Shown: positions 1-11,770, numbered from the stretch's first letter. The stretch: DNA of 64,000 nucleotides from an uncultured Erythrobacter sp. (GCA_947488755.1 CANLAD010000001.1:2117501-2181500); one strand, 5' to 3'. Notes: a model not told the origin generated them from the letters alone. Program-made: numbers and translations.

Positions 1-3000
1 CTGGACCGGCTGGACCAATCCGAGCGCGGAATGCCAAAGCGGGTGGCCGAGCACCAATGCCCGCGCGTCCTTGTGAATGACCGTCAAGCCAGCGTGCTGC
101 TCGACGCCGACTTCCAGCCGGGACTTGGCGCAGAACGCCGCGAAGGCACTGGCAATACGTACCTCTGCGCCGTCAATCCAACGTCCAGTGCCCAGTGGCA
201 GTCCAAGCGTTAGCTCGGCAAGGTCAAGGGCGAGCCTCCAGTCGAGTAGCCCGTGCGAAAAGCGGTTGGAGTAGCTGCGAAGGCAATCAGGGCAAGAACG
301 GTCGCAGTTCTCGGCATGGATGGGACGCGTCCATTGCTCGCTTGTATCAGCGTAGAAGCGCGAAAGTGCACGGCTGAAGTTTGCTGGATCGGAAGCCCAG
401 CGCGCGTAACCCGCGCCGTTTTCCAGTGCGTCGGCGAGGAAAACTTGCTCGGTCTTGCCCTTGTCCGTGATCGCGATCGGTTGCCTGCCTACCCGGAACT
501 CGTCCGGCGAGATATCGAGCTCCGTGGCGATCGCTAACTTCGCGAACTCCGCGAACGAGGCTAGCGCAGGCGTGGTCGACGGCATTCCCGACTCCAGCAG
601 CCCGTGGTTACCCACGCCCTGTGCATTGTCGAAGTAGAAACTCAGGACATCGGTGGTGAAGATCGCCCCGATTGCCCCGTATGGATCTTCCGAGATCGGG
701 TTGCCTGGAAGGTCTCCAGGGATCCGGTCGTCGCGGTACAGCGCAGTGTCGTTCACCACGACCATGTTCGGTTCCTTGGCATGAAACTCGAAAAGGTGGT
801 TGTCGTTGTCGTTCACGACGGTGACCGGGCCAGTCCCGATCGCCATATCGAGGGGACCGCAGCCACGGTCCCCGTAAACCTGGTCAAAGGCCATGACAGG
901 AGGGGGAAGTGCCGGACCGCGGCTGCGCTGGCCGTCGTAGTCCAACGCACGCCAGTGCGCCATGAAGCCCTTCGGCTGGTAAAGCTTGAAGTCCCTCGAC
1001 GGGTTTCCGCAAACCTTGCAGGTTTCTGCCGATCCGTGCGTGATCGCGCCACACTCGTCATCGACGCAGCGAGAGTATGGAAGCGGGGCCCCGAGCGGAT
1101 CTTCCTCGTTCCTGACGCCTTGCGGGGAATCGTACTTCGATACGAAACCACACGCGACGTGCAGTTGCTTGTCCTTGGGCACTTCCGAGCCCGGTGAAAA
1201 GGCCCAGACCGCGTGGTCGAGCGGACGGTCGCTTAGGGCTACCTTCTCGACCTTCGTTGCCTTCTTGTCCGAGTAAAGCGTTCGTACCTGTGTCGGGAAG
1301 CCGAACATGGGCAGCAACCCGGCAACCGCGAGGCGATGGCTAAGCTCGCGCTGGATGAACCGGGAATCTTGAACCACCTCGTCAATCTTCGTGACGAGGT
1401 GCTCCTTCAGATGCGCGGCAATTTCTGTCTTCGTGTCGGGACTAAGCGGAGCGAAGGCGCTGAGCCTCGAGACAACCGCGTCGACGTCCGGCGCACGCGC
1501 CAGCCAGTCTGCGATGGCTTCTCGGTAGGTGGGCCATTCCTCCACGCGACCGAAGGCGCCGTGGAGGCTCTCGGGATTACGCTCCGGGCCATCCTCGATA
1601 GAACGAAAGGCCCGGCGCAAGAGCTCGGCCGTTGCCACGCGAGACAAGATCTCGCCTCGTGACAAGTCGAGCTCAGGCTGCGGGGGTACGTCCCCGGTCA
1701 TGCGCTCGGGATGGTTGAAGTAGTAGTCGTCGTGGGCCGCGCCCCTTGAAATCGTCAACGCGTAGGAGAAGGGTTGGCCAGCACGGCCCGCACGACCAAC
1801 CCGCTGCTGGTAGTTGAAGCGTTGCGGCGGCATGTTGGCCATCATCACGAGCTTCAGTGACCCGATGTCGACACCGACTTCCATGGTCGTCGTAACCGAG
1901 AGCACGTCGATCCCGTGCGTAACCGGGTGTTCGTGACCGATGTATGCTTGGCCCTTGAATAGGCGCTGTCGCTCGCGCTGCTTTTCCAAGGGCTTGGTTT
2001 GACCGGTAAGTTCCCAGGCAACCAGCCGGTGCGCGGGCTCCCGCGACACCCAACCATAGTAGTCTTCACCGGGCTCGGTGATTTCCTGGAACGTGTTCGA
2101 AGAGCAGTAGTCGGTCGTACAGACGAGGCCGGGGTTGTTGAGGGTCGCGGTCGCGCAACCTTCGCAGCGCAAGAGCGGTCGAGCGCCGCGCGGGACGAGC
2201 TCGATCTTGAGTTCCAAGAAGTTGCGGGTCTTGAGCAACCAGTTCTCGTTCAGGACGCCGATGCCCGTAAGCCGCTCGCCGATTTTCTCCTCGAGCGCTG
2301 CGGGATCCTGCCCCAGTTTCCGACCGAGCTTCTCCAAGTAGCCTTGGACCGCCATGGGAGCGTTGGTCGTGTTGCGCGTCGACCCGCCTTCGTAGAGTTT
2401 TCGCTGCCCCAGTATCCGAACGACATTTGAAAGCACGCCCTCGGCAACGTCATCGCCTAGGCCCAGCGCGGCACCATGCTGACCCTTGATGGAGATGTAC
2501 GCGACCCCCATGGACTCGAGGTCACGACCAGCCCGGTCGAACAAGGCATCTGCCACGTGGCTTGAAAGGTGACCAAGGTAGTTCGCCTGGCCGCGTTGCA
2601 GCGTCTCCGGGTCAAGGTCGTCCCAGGTTGCTCCCTTCGGCCTGAGAAAAAAGCGCCACCAATCGACGCCGTCCTTTCCCGGGTACTTGGCAAGGCTGAC
2701 CTTTGGTCCCGCGGGGTTAACGCCCATGGCCACCATTTCGTCGACCAAGGTTGTTACGAGGGTGGGCCAGGCAACGCGGGACGTCGAAGCGCTGGCATCG
2801 AGCTCGGCAAGGACTGCCATCTCGGCCTCCTCGGCCATCCCACCGGAAACGAGCCTTGCTGCTTGCCAAGGATTGCCGGGTAACTTCTTCGCCTTCTCGA
2901 CGATGGCGGCCTCGCTTTCGGATAGGTCCGTGCCCGACCTTGCCTTGGCAACGAGCTCCCCGAGCAGTTCGGATGTAATCGATTCCCGGGGCTGCAACGC

Positions 3001-5367
3001 CTTGAAAAGAAGCTGGCGGACGAGGTCGCGGAAATGGTGCACCTCGAGGCCAGCAGCAAGGTCTGCCGCGTCGTCGCGGCTGTCGGTAAATGCGATCATT
3101 TGCTCCGCTTTCACCGTGTCGCTCGTCGCGATAGCGGACCTGTCCGCAACCAGCTGGGTGGTCGCGTTGAGACCCGTCCTGAGCCCGCGGATCGGAGTGT
3201 TAACGGACGCGCGGTAGAATTTCTCGATCTCCTTGGCGTTGCGCCATTTTTGCTCGCTTCCGCACCTTGGACAGCATTCGGGGAGGCCGGCCACGTTGAC
3301 TCCCTGCGCTGGGGAGAAGATCACTCCCGTTGCATCGTCACCGCCGGGAACGGCAGGACGCAGGAAGCCGGCCAACGGATCGAGATGGCCAAGCGCGAAC
3401 GAGAATTGCTTCTGGCCCTTCTTTCCGGGGCCTTGGTGAGTCCAGCTCCGGTTTTCGCGCGGAAGCTGTCCCCCTGGCCAATACCAACGGAATTCCTCGT
3501 GCGGGCGCTCGTAGACCATCCCCGGGGGGGCCATTGCCATGCCTGGCTTTGTCGACTCCAGGAACGCCGCGTCCGGTCCCGTTGCGAACCCTTCCGGTTC
3601 CTTGACCTTGAACCCGCCGAGGTAGGCTTCTCCGCAGTCGTAGCAGTAGAGGAGCTCGAGAACTTGGCCACCGCAAGCGCATTTCATGGCAGGCGCCTGG
3701 AAGAGCTTCCCGATTTTGCGACCCGGCGTGCGGTAGTCCTCGTGGACTTGGTCACAGCCTGGATTGCTGCAAGCCCAAATCCCTTGCACCTGCCGCAAGA
3801 ACATGTGCGAGCGAAAGGTTGGCAGCGGGCTTTCCCATTTCGTCGCCTCGTCGCCTTGCTCGGCCTTTGCCGCGGCGAGGAAGCCTTCAAAAGCCGCGTC
3901 CGAAGCCGCGTTCCCGAGCAAGACCTCTTTCAAGCGATTGAGCCTTGTTGGCCTGACATGTCCTGACACATCCTTGCCCGCGACGTTGCACGCGGCGGCC
4001 AAGGTTTCTCGCGGCGAGATACCTTCCAAGGCCGCCTGCAGGCCCTCGACAGTGGCTTCGCCTTGCCGGGTAGTTGTCTCGAGCTTGGTGAGCACTTCGC
4101 CAGACAACGGCAACTTGGCTTCGTAGGTTGAGGGAGTGCCTTTCAAGATAGTGAAAGTCTGGCGGGGAACGCCGAAGAACTCCTCGAGGTAAGCTTCGCC
4201 GGTATCGCCGTCGAGCGAGGCACTCGTCCCGATGCATCGTAGCTGTGGTGAGCCCGGCTCCAAGCCAAGACGGTCAAGCAAGTTCCTGACCACGAGCGCC
4301 ACCTCGGTCCCCTGCGTTCCGCGATAACCGTGGAGTTCGTCCACGACCAGGGAGAACACGTTAGACGAGTCTGCCTCCAACCATGCCTTGGTCTGGTCGA
4401 AGATGGGGTCCTCGACGTCCCTCATGAGCATGATGTTGAGCATGCTCGTGTTCGTGATCAGGATGTCGGGCGGTGTCGCGATCATGTCCCAGCGAGTCAG
4501 CAGCTCGCCGCATTCCGGGTCTTGGAACTGGGATACTGCCTCGACGAGATCGTTTCCGCTCTTCCCCCCGTCAGCCAGGACCTTGCGCAGGCTCCGTGCC
4601 TCGCGGGCGATCTTCTTGATCTCGGCGGCAACCTCGTTGACTTTGTTCTTACCGTTCGCGTTAAGTGACCCTTGCGGGAAGAAAGTGCCTCCCGGCGTCG
4701 CGCCCGTGTAACGGCCGAAGTAAAACAAGGGCAGTTCGTGAATCTCGCGCGCGCGGATTGCTGCTTGCCGCAACCGCGAGACCTGGTCCTCGACCAGCGC
4801 GTTGGTCGGGTAAAGCACGAGCGCACGGACCGCGGCATGCGGCCCGCCTGACAAGCCGTCGCGCATAGGTTTCCACGTTGGCTGCTTTCCCTCGAGGCCT
4901 TTCTCCCACCAGCGGTGCAAAGCGCCGTTGCCCGCTCCTTGCCGTCGTTCCTCTAGCAAACCCGCGAGCAGTGGTAGCAGGAAGCTCTCGGTTTTGCCCG
5001 AGCCCGTGCCCGAGGTCACGATGACGTTCCGGTGCCCCTCGGTGGTTCCCTTGTGGGCCATCACGAGCGATCTTGCCTGGTGGTCGCGGAGCTTGATCGA
5101 CTCGTTGCCGAAAACCACCGGCCCGAGATGCCTAGCAGTGAAATCCGAAAGCCCGGCTTCTCGGCAAGCGTCTTCGATGGCCTTGACCGAGGGATAGACG
5201 GGCACCGCTTCCAGCAGCGCTTCCTGCGCCATGACACCTGGTAGCGCGAGGATTTCGTCTCGTTCGCGCATAATGCCCGGATCGCGCATCCAGAACGCGC
5301 TATCGTAGTATCGCTTGTACGCATCGCGCACGTAGGCAAGGACATGCGGGGGATTAGCTACTCTCAT
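1..5367 (-). CDS. DruE-like giant helicase with DUF1998-type C-terminus (partial, runs off left edge)
   Basis: The minus-strand frame is open from an ATG at 5367 to the window edge, 1789 codons with no stop, so the 3' end lies outside. Walker [11 protein letters not shown] is at residues 118-127, a DEAH-like VVDELHG near 337, Cys clusters near 530 and 565-580 (CSNPGC, CACGG, CYDC), helicase motif VI ([11 protein letters not shown]) near 1185, and the DUF1998-type cluster [13 protein letters not shown] near 1683. This is a superfamily 2 helicase fused to a DUF1998 region in one very long chain, as in Druantia DruE; in DISARM these parts are split between DrmA and DrmB, and MrfA/YprA helicases are much shorter. 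The start overlaps the end of the upstream 994-aa gene by 14 nt, so the two are probably translated together. Assignment to Druantia is by architecture, not by a search. Confidence 0.8.
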   Translation of the reverse strand, partial: MRVANPPHVLAYVRDAYKRYYDSAFWMRDPGIMRERDEILALPGVMAQEALLEAVPVYPSVKAIEDACREAGLSDFTARHLGPVVFGNESIKLRDHQARSLVMAHKGTTEGHRNVIVTSGTGSGKTESFLLPLLAGLLEERRQGAGNGALHRWWEKGLEGKQPTWKPMRDGLSGGPHAAVRALVLYPTNALVEDQVSRLRQAAIRAREIHELPLFYFGRYTGATPGGTFFPQGSLNANGKNKVNEVAAEIKKIAREARSLRKVLADGGKSGNDLVEAVSQFQDPECGELLTRWDMIATPPDILITNTSMLNIMLMRDVEDPIFDQTKAWLEADSSNVFSLVVDELHGYRGTQGTEVALVVRNLLDRLGLEPGSPQLRCIGTSASLDGDTGEAYLEEFFGVPRQTFTILKGTPSTYEAKLPLSGEVLTKLETTTRQGEATVEGLQAALEGISPRETLAAACNVAGKDVSGHVRPTRLNRLKEVLLGNAASDAAFEGFLAAAKAEQGDEATKWESPLPTFRSHMFLRQVQGIWACSNPGCDQVHEDYRTPGRKIGKLFQAPAMKCACGGQVLELLYCYDCGEAYLGGFKVKEPEGFATGPDAAFLESTKPGMAMAPPGMVYERPHEEFRWYWPGGQLPRENRSWTHQGPGKKGQKQFSFALGHLDPLAGFLRPAVPGGDDATGVIFSPAQGVNVAGLPECCPRCGSEQKWRNAKEIEKFYRASVNTPIRGLRTGLNATTQLVADRSAIATSDTVKAEQMIAFTDSRDDAADLAAGLEVHHFRDLVRQLLFKALQPRESITSELLGELVAKARSGTDLSESEAAIVEKAKKLPGNPWQAARLVSGGMAEEAEMAVLAELDASASTSRVAWPTLVTTLVDEMVAMGVNPAGPKVSLAKYPGKDGVDWWRFFLRPKGATWDDLDPETLQRGQANYLGHLSSHVADALFDRAGRDLESMGVAYISIKGQHGAALGLGDDVAEGVLSNVVRILGQRKLYEGGSTRNTTNAPMAVQGYLEKLGRKLGQDPAALEEKIGERLTGIGVLNENWLLKTRNFLELKIELVPRGARPLLRCEGCATATLNNPGLVCTTDYCSSNTFQEITEPGEDYYGWVSREPAHRLVAWELTGQTKPLEKQRERQRLFKGQAYIGHEHPVTHGIDVLSVTTTMEVGVDIGSLKLVMMANMPPQRFNYQQRVGRAGRAGQPFSYALTISRGAAHDDYYFNHPERMTGDVPPQPELDLSRGEILSRVATAELLRRAFRSIEDGPERNPESLHGAFGRVEEWPTYREAIADWLARAPDVDAVVSRLSAFAPLSPDTKTEIAAHLKEHLVTKIDEVVQDSRFIQRELSHRLAVAGLLPMFGFPTQVRTLYSDKKATKVEKVALSDRPLDHAVWAFSPGSEVPKDKQLHVACGFVSKYDSPQGVRNEEDPLGAPLPYSRCVDDECGAITHGSAETCKVCGNPSRDFKLYQPKGFMAHWRALDYDGQRSRGPALPPPVMAFDQVYGDRGCGPLDMAIGTGPVTVVNDNDNHLFEFHAKEPNMVVVNDTALYRDDRIPGDLPGNPISEDPYGAIGAIFTTDVLSFYFDNAQGVGNHGLLESGMPSTTPALASFAEFAKLAIATELDISPDEFRVGRQPIAITDKGKTEQVFLADALENGAGYARWASDPANFSRALSRFYADTSEQWTRPIHAENCDRSCPDCLRSYSNRFSHGLLDWRLALDLAELTLGLPLGTGRWIDGAEVRIASAFAAFCAKSRLEVGVEQHAGLTVIHKDARALVLGHPLWHSALGLVQPVQ

Positions 5368-8338
5368 CGGGAACCTCGGTGGAATACAGGACGTCCAGGA
5401 CGGCCGCGGCGACATCGATCGGCACCTGGGAATACTTGAGCACGCCCCCTTCTTGGGTCGGCAGCCGCCGGGAACATGCGCACAACGCCCTTGCCAAGAG
5501 CCCGGCCGGATCTGCACCAAGGCGCGAGACGAACTCCTCGTTTGCTTGCGAGTAGGCGTGCAAATTGATCCCGGCATCACGCGCGGCGAGCACTTTGACT
5601 ATCTCGTGGGGGCCTTGGAAGAGATTTCCCCTCCCGTCGCGATAGGCGTAGGCTTGGCCTCGCCATGCGAGGCGGTAAGCGCCCGGCTCCAACACGTCGT
5701 GGCAATGGCTCCAGCGGCCATGGTCCAAATCGTAGCGTTCGGATGCAACGTCATCGGCCACGGACAAAGGGACGAGCATGCTCCTTGTCGATCCAAGGAT
5801 TGCCATCCGGCGAGCAATTGCGCGCGGCGGATCGAGGACCAACGCGATCGATCTTCCGTGGGGATCCTTGATTGATTGCGCGAGCAGCGCAGCAAGATCC
5901 GGTTCGACCCCGTCGAAAGCGATGTTCAAGGGGTGACCGTTCAACGCTTCCGATACGTCTCGTGCACCGCGGCTGACGAGCAATTCGCGAACTGCGTTCG
6001 TCATGGTGACGTTGCGAAAACCGCGCAGGTGCGCCCGTCCGTCTCCGGACAGGTAAAGCGTTGGAGCGGCGATAGACCATCGCGTGATCCTGCCGGCCCC
6101 GGGTTTACGCACTAGGTCGATATGACCGAGAGCCTCGAAGGACCGGGCGATGGCATGGGCCTGCCAGGGTTCCGAGACGTTGGTCGATAGGAGCGCCTCG
6201 AACGCAGCCCAGCTACCCTCGCCCAAGAAGGACAAGGCATCGAGCAATAAATCGTGGTCGACCTGCTCGACCGGTTCGGGGGAGCGCGACGCAGAGGGTA
6301 CCGGCTGGCGCTTCTTCTCTTGAACTTGCTTGGGCGATTTGCCCCTGTTCTCTGTCAAGACGGAGAGGCGACAATCCCTACATTCCATGTTGAGCGGCAT
6401 GTCTTGCTTGCCACCTTGCGGGACTGTTTCGCAGATCCAGTAATGGCTTCCGCGTTCGCCGCACGACATCGCGAGGATGTCCTTCGTATCCACCGACTTC
6501 CCGTACTTCACGGGGTCAAGGCTAGTCGGGAGCGGAATTGCAAAGCCCCGTTCCGCTTCGCCGCCTGCGCCCAAGGTCTCGAAGCCTTGCGGCATCATCA
6601 AGGAAAGTGTGCCCGCCGCGTTCGCCCAATTTTCTGCGCGGTCTCCTTCAGCGATGTCGGTCCTCGGCTTTGCAGAGATTGGCGAGACATACTGTAAGCC
6701 CAGAAGACTATCGATCTCGAGAGGCCTAGGACGCCGCGCTGTGCGGCAGAGGAAGCCGAGGTAACCCGTTTCTTTCCCTGCCTCGTTCGCGAGAGCCACC
6801 ATGTCCCCGCTTTCGGGTACATGGCCCGAAACCCCGAGCTCGCAAGCCTCGCCGTCGGCCTCGGCCTTTGCCAAGACGGGCCCATCGGTATCGATACCCT
6901 CGAAAAGCTCGATGCGCGTTGGCCCCTTGCTTCCCTCGAAGTGCAAGACCGGGGGAGCTTGCCTGTGCCAAACACTGCGCGAAAGACGCATGCCTCCAAA
7001 CGATTGAAGTCCAGCCGCCCGCGAAACGGGAACAAGCGAACGCAAATCGTTGTCTGGCAAAACGGCTGGCATGCGCATCAAGCGCACGTTCTCGTACAGC
7101 ACCCAGCCCGCCGGAAGCCCCGGCAAGTCGGCCGACGTTGCCACCGTGAATCCCGGCGCGGCCAACTCAGTGAGCAAGTCCTCGACCGCAGACCGGGTCC
7201 GTTGTCTATTGCGAACGAGTATCACGTGGGGCGAACCGAGGGCAGTCTTGTTCGTCTCTATCCAGAAAGGCCCGGTCTCGGCCCGCACGAACGGGATGAC
7301 GGCCTTGTATCGCCAACGAAACGTGCGGTTCTGGCTTGGCGCGACGTACTCGGCTCCCTTGAGCAAGATCTCGGAAAGCGGAACCGAGGCTGGAGGCGAC
7401 AAGGTCGCGAAGGACCCGAAAACGTCGTTATCAAGGGTAAGCTGGTGCCCCTGTCGATCAAACAACAACTGCACGTCACCTTGTTCGCCGTGCAGACCAA
7501 GGGAAAGCGCCGCGACGCGATCGGGGAAACCGGGCACCAAGGAGAGGGCAAGGGCAAGCGCGGCAAGTTGCTCGCGATCACCAACGTTCGAAGCGCTCGA
7601 CGCCTCCGACCAATCCTCCAGTTCCGCGATGACAATCTCGCAGATCCTAGGGCGCAACTTGGGGTCCGCCCAGGCTTGGCGCAGTCGCCTATTGGCCGCG
7701 GATGACCGGATCCACGTATCGATGTACCGGCCAATCTCGGCTTCGGTCACGGTGTAGCCGCCGGCGAAACCGTAGCGCTCGAACATGTCGTGGAAACAGG
7801 CCCGGTCACCCGCGCGGATGATCGCCTGTGAAATCGCGATGCTGATGTACTTGAACTGGTTTACCGGGCGAGCCGTGGGACGACCATAGCGGTAATCCGT
7901 GCTCACCAACCAGCGTGCTAGCCAATGCCAGAACTTTTCGGTGTCGATTCCACGCAAGCTGAGCTGGTCCTTGGGCAAGCCGGTTAGCTCGCTCAGCCGA
8001 ACGTAGTAGTTGCCCTGCGTGTGCTTGCCGTCCGACGCCATGAGTTCCGCCGCATGCGACAAGCAGAAGAGCAAGGCCGTGAACGGCGGCTTGGTCGCCA
8101 TCCCTTCCTTGCACCAGAACTTGAGCTGGGTTTCGTGGCGTGCGTAAGGGTTACCCGTCCGTGAAAGGCTCTTGCCTACTTCCTTGCAGATGAAGGCCTC
8201 GACCTCCTCCTCGTTTTGGCCAAGCCGCTTCGCCGCGGAAGACAGCGCGACGGGATCGAGAACCATGAAGACGGGGCGAGATTCGAAGCGTCCCGAGAAG
8301 ATTACTTCGTTCAGGACCTCGTTTACTTCCCCGTACAC
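5354..8338 (-). CDS. 994-aa protein upstream of the giant helicase, DruH-like candidate
   Basis: Long minus-strand ORF that overlaps the start of the helicase gene by 14 nt, so the two form one operon. I recognise no catalytic domain. Visible features are a short Cys motif (MECRDC) in the second half and, after it, a stretch that could be a winged-helix domain ([16 protein letters not shown] onward). A large uncharacterised protein directly before a DruE-type helicase is the layout of type III Druantia (DruH-DruE), which is why I propose DruH-like. The start used is a GTG at 8338; an ATG at 8265 ([10 protein letters not shown]) is an alternative. The role in defence is inferred from the neighbour only. 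Confidence 0.7.
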   Translation of the reverse strand: MYGEVNEVLNEVIFSGRFESRPVFMVLDPVALSSAAKRLGQNEEEVEAFICKEVGKSLSRTGNPYARHETQLKFWCKEGMATKPPFTALLFCLSHAAELMASDGKHTQGNYYVRLSELTGLPKDQLSLRGIDTEKFWHWLARWLVSTDYRYGRPTARPVNQFKYISIAISQAIIRAGDRACFHDMFERYGFAGGYTVTEAEIGRYIDTWIRSSAANRRLRQAWADPKLRPRICEIVIAELEDWSEASSASNVGDREQLAALALALSLVPGFPDRVAALSLGLHGEQGDVQLLFDRQGHQLTLDNDVFGSFATLSPPASVPLSEILLKGAEYVAPSQNRTFRWRYKAVIPFVRAETGPFWIETNKTALGSPHVILVRNRQRTRSAVEDLLTELAAPGFTVATSADLPGLPAGWVLYENVRLMRMPAVLPDNDLRSLVPVSRAAGLQSFGGMRLSRSVWHRQAPPVLHFEGSKGPTRIELFEGIDTDGPVLAKAEADGEACELGVSGHVPESGDMVALANEAGKETGYLGFLCRTARRPRPLEIDSLLGLQYVSPISAKPRTDIAEGDRAENWANAAGTLSLMMPQGFETLGAGGEAERGFAIPLPTSLDPVKYGKSVDTKDILAMSCGERGSHYWICETVPQGGKQDMPLNMECRDCRLSVLTENRGKSPKQVQEKKRQPVPSASRSPEPVEQVDHDLLLDALSFLGEGSWAAFEALLSTNVSEPWQAHAIARSFEALGHIDLVRKPGAGRITRWSIAAPTLYLSGDGRAHLRGFRNVTMTNAVRELLVSRGARDVSEALNGHPLNIAFDGVEPDLAALLAQSIKDPHGRSIALVLDPPRAIARRMAILGSTRSMLVPLSVADDVASERYDLDHGRWSHCHDVLEPGAYRLAWRGQAYAYRDGRGNLFQGPHEIVKVLAARDAGINLHAYSQANEEFVSRLGADPAGLLARALCACSRRLPTQEGGVLKYSQVPIDVAAAVLDVLYSTEVPDESS

Positions 8339-8486
8339 TCAAATGCCCCTCTGGCTCGCCGCAAAATGCCGAGGGACAGGCTAAGTGTCCAGTTCGAACA
8401 ACATGTTAATGCGTGGACGAAATGAAAAGTCGAAAACGGGGAGAAACACCTGGACCGCCGCCAGGCCCCGTGCTAGCAAACGCGGC

Positions 8487-9917
8487 ATGACTCTTGACAC
8501 CAAGACCCTCGACAAGGACGGGACGACCGCGGTCCCACTGACTTCCGCCGAAGAGCCAACGGCGACTCGTTCGATCTATTCCGCGGTCGACTTGTTCGCC
8601 GGGTGCGGCGGGCTCGGCACCGGGCTCGAGAACGCCGGCTTCACGACGGTCTTCGTCAACGAGCTCGATAAGGACGCGATGGCAACCTACCTGCGCAATC
8701 GCGGGCACGAGCTCGGCAGCATGCGTTTCTCTGACAATGCCGAGCTTCGCTGCCACGACGCGCACGAGCTCAAGGGCAAGCGGCTCGAGAAGCTGGTCAG
8801 CGATCTTGGATCGATGAGCGAGGTCGACTTGCGCTTCGAGCAAGCTAGCCTCGGCAAGCTCAGCAACCTCGACCTCGTCGCCGGCGGCCCTCCTTGCCAA
8901 GGGTACTCGGGCATCGGGATAAGGCGTTCTTACGCGGTCGACAAGGAAGCCCTGCCTTCCAACCGACTTTACGCGAGGATGACCAAGATCATTGACCGGC
9001 TTCGTCCGCGCATGTTCCTGTTCGAGAATGTGCGCGGGCTCTTGACCTCCCGCTGGACGCGCGAGGGTTCAAGGAAAATCTTCCCGGATGTCTTGGAAGA
9101 ATTTCGCAAGATTCCGGGCTACGAGGTCCGGTGGTCGCTGGTATACGCCAAGGATTACGGCGTTCCGCAGAACCGGCCGCGCGTGCTTCTCGTCGGAATA
9201 CGCAAGGACGTTCTCGAGGCCTGTAGCTTCCTCGACAAGGGCGCCGACGCGGAAGACGCTGTCGCATGCGGGTTCTTGCCGCCGCCGAACCCGGGAGCGT
9301 TTCCCGATCTCGTAGACCTGCTTGGCGACCTCATCGATCCAAAGATCACGAAGATCCTGCGAAGCGGCGACTTCCCATCCGGCTCGTTCGAGACCACAGC
9401 CTACCCGCGCAAGCCGATGAACGAGTTGCAGGAGGGTTTTCGCACCACACCGGCCTGGGCCGCCTCTCGGGCAGGCAAGCTGACGGAGCAGGAGTACAGC
9501 AAGCACAAGCGCGAGATCGTCGAGAAGTTCGACTACATGCTGGCGAATGGCGGCGAGATTCCCGCCCACGCGCAAACCAAGAAGTTTTCGCAGCGCGTCT
9601 TGAAGCCGCGTTGGGGCAATGCCGAACCGAACATGACCGCGACCTCGCTTCCTGACGATTACGTCCATTTTAGCCAGCCGCGCATCCTCACCGTGAGGGA
9701 ATGGGCAAGGCTCCAGATGTTCCCCGATTGGTACGAGTTCTCGGGCAAGCGGACGACGGGTGGTATCCGCCGGGCCGGGAACCCGCTCGAAGGCAACTTC
9801 GACCGCGAGGTTCCCAAGTACACGCAGATCGGCAATGCCGTTCCCGTTGGCCTCGCCGAGGCCGTCGGCAAGCATTTCCGCAAGGTTCTGGACGAGGCCG
9901 TGGGAACCCGTGCTTGA
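8487..9917 (+). CDS. DNA (cytosine-5) methyltransferase of a type II RM system
   Basis: Transfers methyl from S-adenosylmethionine to C5 of cytosine in a specific DNA site and so protects it from the endonuclease encoded next door. Motif I DLFAGCGGLGTGLENAGF, the catalytic Pro-Cys motif GGPPCQGYSG, motif VI FENVRG, motif VIII PQNRPRV and motif X GNAVPVGLAEAV are all present in the usual order, so the enzyme looks complete (476 aa). I chose the ATG at 8487 because motif I follows soon after it; the frame is open back to a GTG at 8385, which would add 34 residues. Divergent from the DruH/DruE-like pair. The endonuclease gene overlaps its 3' end by 8 nt. Confidence 0.93.
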   Translation: MTLDTKTLDKDGTTAVPLTSAEEPTATRSIYSAVDLFAGCGGLGTGLENAGFTTVFVNELDKDAMATYLRNRGHELGSMRFSDNAELRCHDAHELKGKRLEKLVSDLGSMSEVDLRFEQASLGKLSNLDLVAGGPPCQGYSGIGIRRSYAVDKEALPSNRLYARMTKIIDRLRPRMFLFENVRGLLTSRWTREGSRKIFPDVLEEFRKIPGYEVRWSLVYAKDYGVPQNRPRVLLVGIRKDVLEACSFLDKGADAEDAVACGFLPPPNPGAFPDLVDLLGDLIDPKITKILRSGDFPSGSFETTAYPRKPMNELQEGFRTTPAWAASRAGKLTEQEYSKHKREIVEKFDYMLANGGEIPAHAQTKKFSQRVLKPRWGNAEPNMTATSLPDDYVHFSQPRILTVREWARLQMFPDWYEFSGKRTTGGIRRAGNPLEGNFDREVPKYTQIGNAVPVGLAEAVGKHFRKVLDEAVGTRA

Positions 9918-11103
9918 GAAGAGTGACACGGACGTCGGCGATGTCCTCGCCGCGTTCACGCGCCACGAGATCGACGTAGCACTCTTGGTCCCCACCGAAA
10001 CGGGGTTGAAGAAGTCGATCATGGACGCGACCGCCAACGTGCGGGATTACCTCCTGTCGACCGGCATCCACGATTTCGACGACCAGGCGCAAGGCCCGGA
10101 GAACAAGGTGGTCCGCAGGGCCTACTTCGTCGAGCCTGATCGCCTCGTGGAATCTTCGGTGTCTCTGTATCGTCCCCAGACGAAGTCCGGTGACCCTCGC
10201 ATCTGGTTCGCCCTGCTCGGGCGCTATGCCGATCCCTACAACTTGCTTGCCGTCTTCGAGCACGAAGGCGACCTCTACGTGGTCAACGCGAGCCGGACCG
10301 AGGTCTTGGCCTCGCTCGACAATGCCGGCAGCCCCCTTGGGCATATCGCGGCAAAGTACCGGCGAGGCGAGGACCCTGTCGTCGGCGAATTGCTCGATGC
10401 GCTAAGGGAGATTGCCGCGCAGGGGTTCGTTCGCACGCTGCGTCCGGGCGACACCGGCGTCGGCATGACGCTGGAAACCTTGCTCGGCATCGCGGCCAAT
10501 GCCGAGAAGACGCCTGACTTCAAGGGGATCGAGCTCAAGGCGAAGCGGATCAAGCGGGCTCCCACAAGGTCCACGCTATTTTCGCAGTCGCCCGATTGGT
10601 CGGTCAGCCCTGTCGGCTCGGCGTGGAACCTCCTCAGCACCTTTGGGTACCATCGCAACGGCAAGCTTCGCTTGAATTGCGAGATCAACGCCAAAGCTCC
10701 AAACTCCCTCGGGTTCATGCTGAGCGTCGACGCCGAAAAGGACTGGCTGAAGCAGGACCACGTCCGAGCCGAGGAGGAACGGCGCGCGCATGTAGTCACT
10801 TGGCCCCTCGAGGTCTTGAGAGGCAGGCTGCGCGAGAAGCATCCCCAAACATTCTGGGTCGGTGCGCGCTGCCGCGGCAAAGGCGCAGACGAGCATTTCC
10901 ACTACATGCAGGTCGAACACACCCGAGCGCCGAACGTGCGTAATTTCCAAGCGCTCTTGGAAAGCGGCGTGATCTCGGTCGATTACCTCATGAGCCAGAG
11001 AGGCGAGAGGCAACTGGTCAGGGACCACGGCTACCTCTTCAAGATCAAGCAGAAAGACTTCCCGGCACTGTTCCCGCCATCCAATGTCCATGTCCTCGCC
11101 TGA
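9910..11103 (+). CDS. MvaI/BcnI-family restriction endonuclease
   Basis: The C-terminal half carries the family signature TGVGMTLETLLGI, then N-x-x-x-x-x-PDFKGIELKAKR, which supplies the Glu, Asp and Glu-x-Lys of the metal-binding nuclease centre. Known relatives MvaI and BcnI cut CCWGG and CCSGG as monomers; the site here cannot be read from sequence. About 175 N-terminal residues precede the nuclease domain and may be a recognition or accessory domain. The start is probably the GTG at 9910, which overlaps the methyltransferase stop by 8 nt; the same frame is open further upstream inside the methyltransferase gene, but that part reads as out-of-frame shadow. The 3' end overlaps the glycosylase gene by 20 nt. 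Confidence 0.88.
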   Translation: MLEKSDTDVGDVLAAFTRHEIDVALLVPTETGLKKSIMDATANVRDYLLSTGIHDFDDQAQGPENKVVRRAYFVEPDRLVESSVSLYRPQTKSGDPRIWFALLGRYADPYNLLAVFEHEGDLYVVNASRTEVLASLDNAGSPLGHIAAKYRRGEDPVVGELLDALREIAAQGFVRTLRPGDTGVGMTLETLLGIAANAEKTPDFKGIELKAKRIKRAPTRSTLFSQSPDWSVSPVGSAWNLLSTFGYHRNGKLRLNCEINAKAPNSLGFMLSVDAEKDWLKQDHVRAEEERRAHVVTWPLEVLRGRLREKHPQTFWVGARCRGKGADEHFHYMQVEHTRAPNVRNFQALLESGVISVDYLMSQRGERQLVRDHGYLFKIKQKDFPALFPPSNVHVLA

Positions 11104-11770
11104 CACGGCCCTCGGGACCGGCGAAAAGCGTAAGCTGACGCTCCTCGCGGCCGATCTCGCGGACTGGTACCGGCAGGGTGGTGGCCGATCCTTCCCATGG
11201 CGCGAGCCGGGTACACCACTCTACCAGCTCGTTTGCGTGGAAGTCTTGCTCCAGCGGACCCGGGCCGAGACGGTCGCAAGCTTCTACAACCGGTTTTTCA
11301 CCCGATTCCCGGGTTGGCAGGACCTCGCGGAAGCCCCCGTCGAAGTGCTCGAGGAGTTTCTCAGGCCGCTCGGCCTATGGAAACGCAGGGCCGCCTCGTT
11401 GCGTGCACTCGCGGCGTATGCTGCCGAGCACGACGGCATGTTTCCTAACCGCTACGAGGAGCTCCTGCAGGTACCTGCCGTTGGCCAGTACGTTGCCCAC
11501 GCGATCTTGATGTTCCAGCATGGAGAGAGGTTTCCGCTCATCGACGTGAACATGGCACGCGTGGTGGAACGCTTCGTGCGTCCGCGCAAACTTGCCGACA
11601 TCCGGCACGATCCTTGGCTTCAGCAAGCTTGCAAGTGGCTCGTGAGGCGAGGTGATCCGAAAACGGTCAATTGGTCAGTACTCGACCATGCCGCGTTGAC
11701 CTGTCGCGCGCGGAACCCCGACTGCCAATCGTGTCTCGTTTCCAGCAGGTGTGCCTTCAAGGCTGTCTAG
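11084..11770 (+). CDS. HhH-GPD mismatch DNA glycosylase, MIG/thymine-DNA-glycosylase type
   Basis: 228-aa MutY/EndoIII-superfamily enzyme. Visible features are the helix-hairpin-helix VPAVGQY, the catalytic Asp in LIDVNMARVVERF, and a C-terminal 4Fe-4S motif Cys-x6-Cys-x2-Cys-x5-Cys (CRARNPDCQSCLVSSRC). The residue after the hairpin is Tyr, where EndoIII has the catalytic Lys and MutY has Ser; Tyr is typical of the archaeal T:G glycosylase Mig.MthI, which is also encoded beside an m5C methyltransferase. The likely job is therefore removing thymine produced by deamination of the 5-methylcytosine this RM system makes, the role Vsr plays elsewhere. Start ATG 11084, inside the endonuclease gene; ATG 11090 is an alternative. 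An adenine glycosylase (MutY) function is less likely but not excluded. Confidence 0.85.
   Translation: MSMSSPDTALGTGEKRKLTLLAADLADWYRQGGGRSFPWREPGTPLYQLVCVEVLLQRTRAETVASFYNRFFTRFPGWQDLAEAPVEVLEEFLRPLGLWKRRAASLRALAAYAAEHDGMFPNRYEELLQVPAVGQYVAHAILMFQHGERFPLIDVNMARVVERFVRPRKLADIRHDPWLQQACKWLVRRGDPKTVNWSVLDHAALTCRARNPDCQSCLVSSRCAFKAV

Noticed and set aside
604-1197. Plus-strand ORF of 197 aa
   Set aside because: Lies inside the giant helicase frame on the other strand, which has clear motifs; the plus-strand product matches nothing and is a shadow.
1-5367. DISARM drmA/drmB
   Set aside because: In DISARM the helicase and the DUF1998 protein are separate genes; here they are one chain, and no drmC-type phospholipase gene is visible nearby.
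11084-11770. Plain MutY or EndoIII
   Set aside because: The residue after the hairpin is Tyr, not Ser or Lys, and the operon context favours a T:G glycosylase.
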